Of a stretch of DNA of 64,000 bases, positions 60,209 through 64,000 are shown in pieces; within the stretch, counting starts at the first letter, position 1, and each line of letters begins with the position of its first letter. Under the pieces are notes generated by a model that was not told where the DNA came from, did no database searches, and saw only the letters and a list, made by a program, of their open reading frames with translations. The DNA is from Solirubrobacter phytolaccae. Its GTDB lineage: Bacteria > Actinomycetota > Thermoleophilia > Solirubrobacterales > Solirubrobacteraceae. The position numbers were made by a program, and so were the translations under genes. The stretch is taken from NCBI RefSeq assembly GCF_027587195.1, contig NZ_JAPDDP010000008.1, positions 62,001-126,000 on the forward strand, given 5' to 3'.

Positions 60209-60523
60209 ATGCGCCGCCGCTGCCTGTCGTTGCTCGTCCTGCTCCTCGCCGGCTGCGGGACCGTCCGGGCCGCCGCGGACTGCCTCACGCTGGACCTGCG
60301 GGCGTCGGAGGGCGAGCTCGCGGCGACGATCACGGTCGCCGAGCCCGCCGACTGGCGGGTGGTTGTGGTCCACGACGGGCACGTCGCCTGGCGCGGGAAG
60401 CGGCACGGCCCGTTCACCTACACGCACCGGATGCGGGACTACAAGGGCGCCGACCACGTGATGGTGCGCATCAGCGGTCCCGCCGGAAAGGTATGCACGA
60501 AAACCGATCTGGTTTCCGACTAG
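60209..60523 (+). CDS. Small lipoprotein, unknown function
   Basis: A 104-residue protein with a lipobox signal (LSLLVLLLAGCGTV). The mature part is a beta sandwich-like segment (ELAATITVAEPADWRVVVVH, cut: ATITVAEPADWRVVVV) with two more cysteines. It follows the response regulator by 34 nt and may belong to its operon. Confidence 0.65.
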   Translation: MRRRCLSLLVLLLAGCGTVRAAADCLTLDLRASEGELAATITVAEPADWRVVVVHDGHVAWRGKRHGPFTYTHRMRDYKGADHVMVRISGPAGKVCTKTDLVSD

Positions 60524-60558
60524 TTGCATATGGAATTGGATGCGCTACAGTGGGGCAC

Positions 60559-60582
60559 GTAAGCGGAATCGATTCCGTTTAC
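60559..60582. promoter_or_regulatory. Palindromic operator before the YceI operon
   Basis: GTAAGCGGAATCGATTCCGTTTAC is symmetrical in 11 of 12 base pairs, with the 14-bp perfect core CGGAATCGATTCCG. It lies 40 nt before the YceI start, right after a possible -10 box (TACAGT, 60546-60551). The TetR gene at the operon end is the likely binder. Confidence 0.7.
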
Positions 60583-60622
60583 GGGTCGTCAGAGACATTC
60601 ACTTCCCTGGAGGAAGCCCCGC

Positions 60623-61156
60623 ATGAGCACCACCGCCAGCCCCCTCGCCGGTACCTTCAACGCCGATCCGGTCCACTCGAACTTCGCGTTCGCCGTCCGT
60701 TATCAGGGCGTCTCGCTCTTCAAGGGCACGCTTGACGCCGTCGAGGCGACGCTGACCGACGGCAAGCTCGAGGGCAAGGCCCAGGTCGAGTCGATCTCGA
60801 TCCGCACTCCTGAGCAGTTCCGCGCGCACGTCCTCAGCGACGACTTCTTCGCCGCCGACAAGCACCCGGAGATCACCTTCGTGTCGACCGGCTTCGACGT
60901 CGCCGGCGACAACACGGTCGAGGTCACCGGTGACCTGACGATCAAGGGCATCACCAAGCCGGTCACGGCCAAGGGCACCTGGGTCGCCCCGGCCCCGGAC
61001 GCGTTCGGCAACACCCGCGCGCACCTGAACCTCGAGACCGAGATCGACCGCACCGAGTGGGAGATCAACTGGAACGCCCCGCTGCCGTCGGGCGGCGTCG
61101 CGCTGGCCAACAAGGTCACGCTGACCATCGAGCTCGCGCTCGTCGAGCAGGCCTAA
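60623..61156 (+). CDS. YceI-family protein
   Basis: A 177-residue lipocalin-like protein: FNADPVHSNFAFAVRY, HVLSDDFFAADKHPEITFVS and DLTIKGITKPVTAKG. YceI proteins bind polyisoprenoid or amphipathic molecules in a long cavity. No signal peptide, so it is cytoplasmic here, as usual in actinobacteria. TGGAGGA ribosome site. First gene of a three-gene operon with a quinone/FMN reductase and TetR. Confidence 0.9.
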   Translation: MSTTASPLAGTFNADPVHSNFAFAVRYQGVSLFKGTLDAVEATLTDGKLEGKAQVESISIRTPEQFRAHVLSDDFFAADKHPEITFVSTGFDVAGDNTVEVTGDLTIKGITKPVTAKGTWVAPAPDAFGNTRAHLNLETEIDRTEWEINWNAPLPSGGVALANKVTLTIELALVEQA

Positions 61157-61162
61157 GCAGCC

Positions 61163-61711
61163 ATGCGGATCCTCGGCATCGCCGGCAGCCTGCGCCGAGG
61201 ATCCCACAACCGCCGGCTCCTCCAGGCGGCGAGCGACCTGCTCCCGTCTGGAGTCGAGCTGGTGGAGTGGGACAACCTCGCGGGCATCCCGGCCTTCGAC
61301 GAAGACCTGGAGAACGATCCGCCCGAGTCCGTGCTGGAGTTCTTCCGCGCGATCGTGGATGCTGACGCTCTGCTGATCGCCACGCCGGAGTACAACGCGT
61401 CGATCCCGGGCGCGCTCAAGAACGCCCTCGACTGGGCCTCACGCCCGTTCCCCGAGAACGTGCTCAAGAACAAGCCCGTCGCGGTCGTCGGCGCGAGCAC
61501 CGGCCTGTTCGGCGCGGTGTGGGCGCAGGCCGAGGCGCGCAAGGCCCTCAAGGCCTCCGGCGCGCACCCCGTCGAGACGGAGCTGCCGGTCGGCCTGGCC
61601 GACTACGCGTTCGCCGACGACGGCACCCTCAACGACCCCGAGCTCACGCAGCGCTACACGGACCTGATCGCCGATCTGGTGCGGGAGGTCACGGCTCCGG
61701 TCGAGGTCTGA
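61163..61711 (+). CDS. NADPH-dependent FMN reductase / quinone reductase
   Basis: A 182-residue flavodoxin-like reductase: ILGIAGSLRRGSHNRRLL (FMN phosphate loop), TPEYNASIPGALKNALDW and VAVVGASTGLFG. This subgroup (ArsH/ChrR/YieF-like) reduces quinones, chromate or azo dyes with NADPH. The start is 7 nt after the YceI stop; its own stop overlaps the TetR start. Confidence 0.9.
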   Translation: MRILGIAGSLRRGSHNRRLLQAASDLLPSGVELVEWDNLAGIPAFDEDLENDPPESVLEFFRAIVDADALLIATPEYNASIPGALKNALDWASRPFPENVLKNKPVAVVGASTGLFGAVWAQAEARKALKASGAHPVETELPVGLADYAFADDGTLNDPELTQRYTDLIADLVREVTAPVEV

Positions 61712-62307
61712 TGTTCGAGCTCCCGCAGTTTCAGGAACAGCCCCGTGAGCGGGCCGATGCGGCCCGCAATCGCGAGCGCATCCTGGCGGCTGCGGGCACG
61801 CTCGTCGCCGAGAGCGGGATCGACTCCGTCTCGATGGAGGACGTCGCGAAGGCGGCGTGCGTCGGCACCGGCACGCTGTACCGGCGCTTCGGCGACCGGG
61901 CCGGGCTCGCGTTCGCGCTGCTCGACGACCAGACCAAGGACTTCCAGGACGCGCTGATCGCCGGCCCGCCGCCGCTCGGCCCGGGCATCCCGGCCGCGCA
62001 GCGCCTGCACGCGTTCGGCGCGGGCTTCCTCGACCTGCTCGAGACGCACGCGCCGCTGATGGTCGCGGCCGCGCCGAGCGTCAAGGAGTCGGCGGGCGTG
62101 CTCGGGCTCTACTCGACGCACCTGCGGATCCTGCTCGAGGAGGCCACGCCGCACCTGGACCCGCGCTACACGGCCGAGGCGCTGCTGGCGATGCTGGACC
62201 CGGCGTACCACCTGCGCATGCGCAGGCTGCTCGGGTACTCGCTCGATCAGCTCGTCGCCGGGTGGGACGGGCTGATCGACGCGATCACCGCTACGCCGCG
62301 CCCTTGA
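61711..62307 (+). CDS. TetR-family repressor
   Basis: A 198-residue regulator: RILAAAGTLVAESGIDSVSM then TGTLYRRFGDRAGLAF is the helix-turn-helix. ATG 61711 shares its A with the previous stop. The C-terminal domain is a ligand pocket of the TetR type. It probably represses the operon through the palindrome at 60559-60582 and is released by a quinone-like or oxidant signal. Confidence 0.88.
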   Translation: MFELPQFQEQPRERADAARNRERILAAAGTLVAESGIDSVSMEDVAKAACVGTGTLYRRFGDRAGLAFALLDDQTKDFQDALIAGPPPLGPGIPAAQRLHAFGAGFLDLLETHAPLMVAAAPSVKESAGVLGLYSTHLRILLEEATPHLDPRYTAEALLAMLDPAYHLRMRRLLGYSLDQLVAGWDGLIDAITATPRP

Positions 62308-62578
62308 ACGCGCGGCGGTAGCCCATCACGATCCGGGCTTCGCCGGTCACGGCGCACATCGTGTGGTGGAAGCCGGCGGGCACGATCGCCTCGCCGCCGG
62401 GGGAGAGGAGACGCTCCTCACCGTCGAAGCGGAGGGCGATCACACCGTCGATCACGCGCAGGAGGGTGTCGTCCCAGGGACGAACGCGCAACGGGGCGTC
62501 TGCACCCAGCGTCTCGAAGGTCAGCGTGACGCCATAGCCGACGGAATCGGAGCGGGAGGGGGAGGTCAGAGCAGCCAT
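62291..62578 (-). CDS. Single-domain cupin
   Basis: A 95-residue cupin: PWDDTLLRVIDGVIALRF and PGGEAIVPAGFHHTM give the two halves of the barrel. Motif 1 lacks the usual HxH but keeps the strand pattern; His in FHHTM is in motif 2. May bind a small ligand or metal weakly. It converges with and overlaps the TetR end by 17 bp. Confidence 0.8.
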   Translation of the reverse strand: MAALTSPSRSDSVGYGVTLTFETLGADAPLRVRPWDDTLLRVIDGVIALRFDGEERLLSPGGEAIVPAGFHHTMCAVTGEARIVMGYRRAFKGAA

Positions 62579-62643
62579 TGATGACGATCATCTCCGGCGC
62601 TCCCTCCCCCTGCCGCCGTGGCACCGCGAGTCCGGGGGTGCGG

Positions 62644-63696
62644 TTACCCGAACGCCGGCATCACGCGTTCGTTGACCAACTTGAGCTGGCCGCGGATGTC
62701 GGGGACGTTCGGCACGTCCTCGCCGCTGAACAGCTTCACGAGCGCGGGGTCGCTGAGCGCGAGGATCATGTGGTTCACGCCGGCGGGCTCGAGGTCGGTC
62801 TTGATCTTCTCCACGACCTCCTCCGGCGTGCCCGCGAGGCTCAGCTTCTCCGCGTAGTGCGGCTCGAACAGGCTGATCGCCTTCTTGACGTCGCCGCCGC
62901 CGAGCGCCTCGACCACCGGCGCCAGCTCGCTCGCGTCGATCCCGTGGCGGGCGAGCTGCTCGGCGGGCATCGAGGAGATGTAGAACGCGACGAGGATGCG
63001 TGCGGCGCGCTTGGCCGCCTCGCTGTCCTCGGAGACCACGGTCACGACCCAGGCGCCGTTGTCGAGGCTCGCGTAGTCCCGGCCCGCCCTTTCCGCGCCC
63101 TCCCTGAGCAGCCCGGACGAGTAGTCGTAGGCCTCGCGGCTGTACGCGAGCGCCTGGTGCATGCCGTCGGCGATCTCGCCCGCGGTGCGGAACGAGCGCG
63201 GGCCCTTCATCGCGCCCATCTTGATCGGGATGCCGCCGTCCTGGACGGGCTTGGCGAACGTGTACAGGCCGCTGTACTGGAAGAAGTCGCCGTCGAAGGT
63301 GATCGCGCCCTCGCTCAGGAAGGTGCGCATCACGTGGATCGCTTCCTTCAGGCGTGAGAGCGGCTTCTGGCCCTCCCAGTCGATCTTGTACTGCGACAGC
63401 AGGCCGAAGTTGCCGGTGGAGACGACGATCTCGGTGCGACCGCCGGTCAGCTCGTCGAGCGTCGCCATCTGCTGGCAGATGAGCGTCGGCTCGCGCAGGA
63501 ACACGTGCGTGACGTTCGGCCCGAAGCGGATCTGCTTCGTCTCGCGCGCCGCGGCCGCGAACAGCACCCACAGGTCCTTGTGCCAGGTCTCATCGACCGA
63601 GTACGCGGCGTAGAAGCCGAGCTCGTCCGCGGTCTTGATGATCTCGATGCACTCGTCGAGCGGGTAGTCCGGCAGCATGCAGTAGCTGAACCTCAC
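62644..63696 (-). CDS. Luciferase-like (F420-type) oxidoreductase
   Basis: A 350-residue LLM protein of the MER/F420 group: DELGFYAAYSVDETWHKDLW, RFGPNVTHVFLREPTL, QMATLDELTGGR and the late PEEVVEKIKTDLEPAGVNH. Probably F420- or FMN-dependent, acting on an aldehyde or pterin-like substrate. It overlaps the small gene upstream as ATGA-like coupling (63693-63696). Confidence 0.85.
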   Translation of the reverse strand: MRFSYCMLPDYPLDECIEIIKTADELGFYAAYSVDETWHKDLWVLFAAAARETKQIRFGPNVTHVFLREPTLICQQMATLDELTGGRTEIVVSTGNFGLLSQYKIDWEGQKPLSRLKEAIHVMRTFLSEGAITFDGDFFQYSGLYTFAKPVQDGGIPIKMGAMKGPRSFRTAGEIADGMHQALAYSREAYDYSSGLLREGAERAGRDYASLDNGAWVVTVVSEDSEAAKRAARILVAFYISSMPAEQLARHGIDASELAPVVEALGGGDVKKAISLFEPHYAEKLSLAGTPEEVVEKIKTDLEPAGVNHMILALSDPALVKLFSGEDVPNVPDIRGQLKLVNERVMPAFG

Positions 63697-63950
63697 GGGT
63701 GTTCCTCCATGGTCTCGGACTCCTCGCCGGCGAGGAGGACCTCGTCGGCGAAATGGGCGTGCATCCAGTCCAGGTGGTCCCAGCGGGCGTTGAAGATGCG
63801 GCGGGAGTCCCAGACCGGCATGTCCTGCTGTGGGGTGATCTGCATCAGATCGGGGTCGACCTCGTACTGATGCTCGAGGCGCTCGACGACGGTGTCGGTG
63901 ATGCGGCGTGGTGGCGGCGGCGTCTGCTCGCCGAGGCGGAAGATCGTCAT
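63693..63950 (-). CDS. Hypothetical 85-aa protein
   Basis: A small acidic protein (IFRLGEQTPPPPRRITDT at the start, then VDPDLMQITPQQDMPVWDSR). Both ends are coupled: its ATG overlaps the stop of the next upstream gene (63947) and its stop overlaps the LLM start. It is therefore part of the F420-type operon, perhaps a small helper or substrate-binding partner. No family is recognised. Confidence 0.6.
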   Translation of the reverse strand: MTIFRLGEQTPPPPRRITDTVVERLEHQYEVDPDLMQITPQQDMPVWDSRRIFNARWDHLDWMHAHFADEVLLAGEESETMEEHP

Positions 63951-64000
63951 TCGTAGGCCTCGTCGAGCGACTGCTTGCCGGGGTTCATGACGTTGTTGGG
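63947..64000 (-). CDS. C-terminal end of an upstream gene (partial)
   Basis: The last 17 codons of a minus-strand gene enter from the right edge and read PNNVMNPGKQSLDEAYE before TGA at 63947-63949, sharing bases with the next ATG. It is the first visible gene of the F420-type operon. Too little is present to name it. Confidence 0.6.
   Translation of the reverse strand, partial: PNNVMNPGKQSLDEAYE

Noticed and set aside
1-64000. CRISPR arrays and rRNA operons
   Set aside because: No regularly spaced direct repeats and no rRNA sequence were seen; the only tRNA found is tRNA-Arg at 236-309.

Overview
The window is high-GC DNA with dense, often overlapping genes and very GC-rich third codon positions. 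It looks like a soil actinobacterium of the class Thermoleophilia, probably order Solirubrobacterales (Solirubrobacter/Conexibacter-like). This is an inference from protein character: a short collagen-like exported protein of the type common in that group, secreted proteins with basic Ala/Thr/Lys-rich C-terminal domains, and a MurL-type peptidoglycan route. No ribosomal RNA is present to prove it.

Left part (about 0.3-27.6 kb): accessory DNA. A tRNA-Arg(TCT) gene (236-309) is the insertion site of a 13.2-kb integrative element bounded by a perfect 44-bp direct repeat (268-311 and 13435-13478). The element carries a tyrosine recombinase beside the tRNA, a structured non-coding region with three hairpins, and only defence-type cargo: a HEPN-like protein, a 1386-aa GHKL-ATPase/DUF3883 protein, a coupled FRG + DUF262 pair, and a complete three-gene ABC-three-component (ABC-3C) cassette. 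Beyond the right repeat (13.5-24.6 kb) lies older, decaying island DNA: an AbiEi-like antitoxin with a truncated nucleotidyltransferase toxin, an integrase C-terminal fragment, a pentapeptide-repeat membrane protein, a PIN + DUF3800 pair with a frameshift, and a fragment of a GmrSD-type DUF1524 nuclease. A SIS-domain protein and a berberine-bridge-type flavoenzyme (24.6-27.6 kb) share the lower third-position GC of this region.

Right part (27.6-64 kb): genes with typical host codon use, organised in short operons. They include small membrane proteins, a DHFR-like reductase, a metallo-beta-lactamase-fold hydrolase, a lone peptide-type ABC permease, a MarR/SRPBCC divergent pair, DedA, a 1037-aa cyclase/AAA/TPR signalling protein, a 968-aa secreted amidase, a methyltransferase and an aldo/keto reductase. 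A compact murL-murD-pgeF operon suggests that D-glutamate enters peptidoglycan by epimerisation after L-Glu addition. Next come a luciferase-like monooxygenase with its own MarR regulator and a palindromic operator on the start codon, and a 1552-aa secreted protein with an internal domain resembling the anthrax edema factor/ExoY nucleotidyl cyclase family. These are followed by a flavin monooxygenase + two SDR operon, a cobalt-type nitrile hydratase operon, a STAS protein with a two-component system, a YceI/FMN-reductase/TetR operon with a palindromic operator, and F420/flavin-type oxidoreductase genes running off the right edge.

The most notable items are the edema-factor-like domain at about 51.55-52.3 kb, the multi-system defence element at the tRNA, the hairpin cluster at 1861-2074, and the MurL route.
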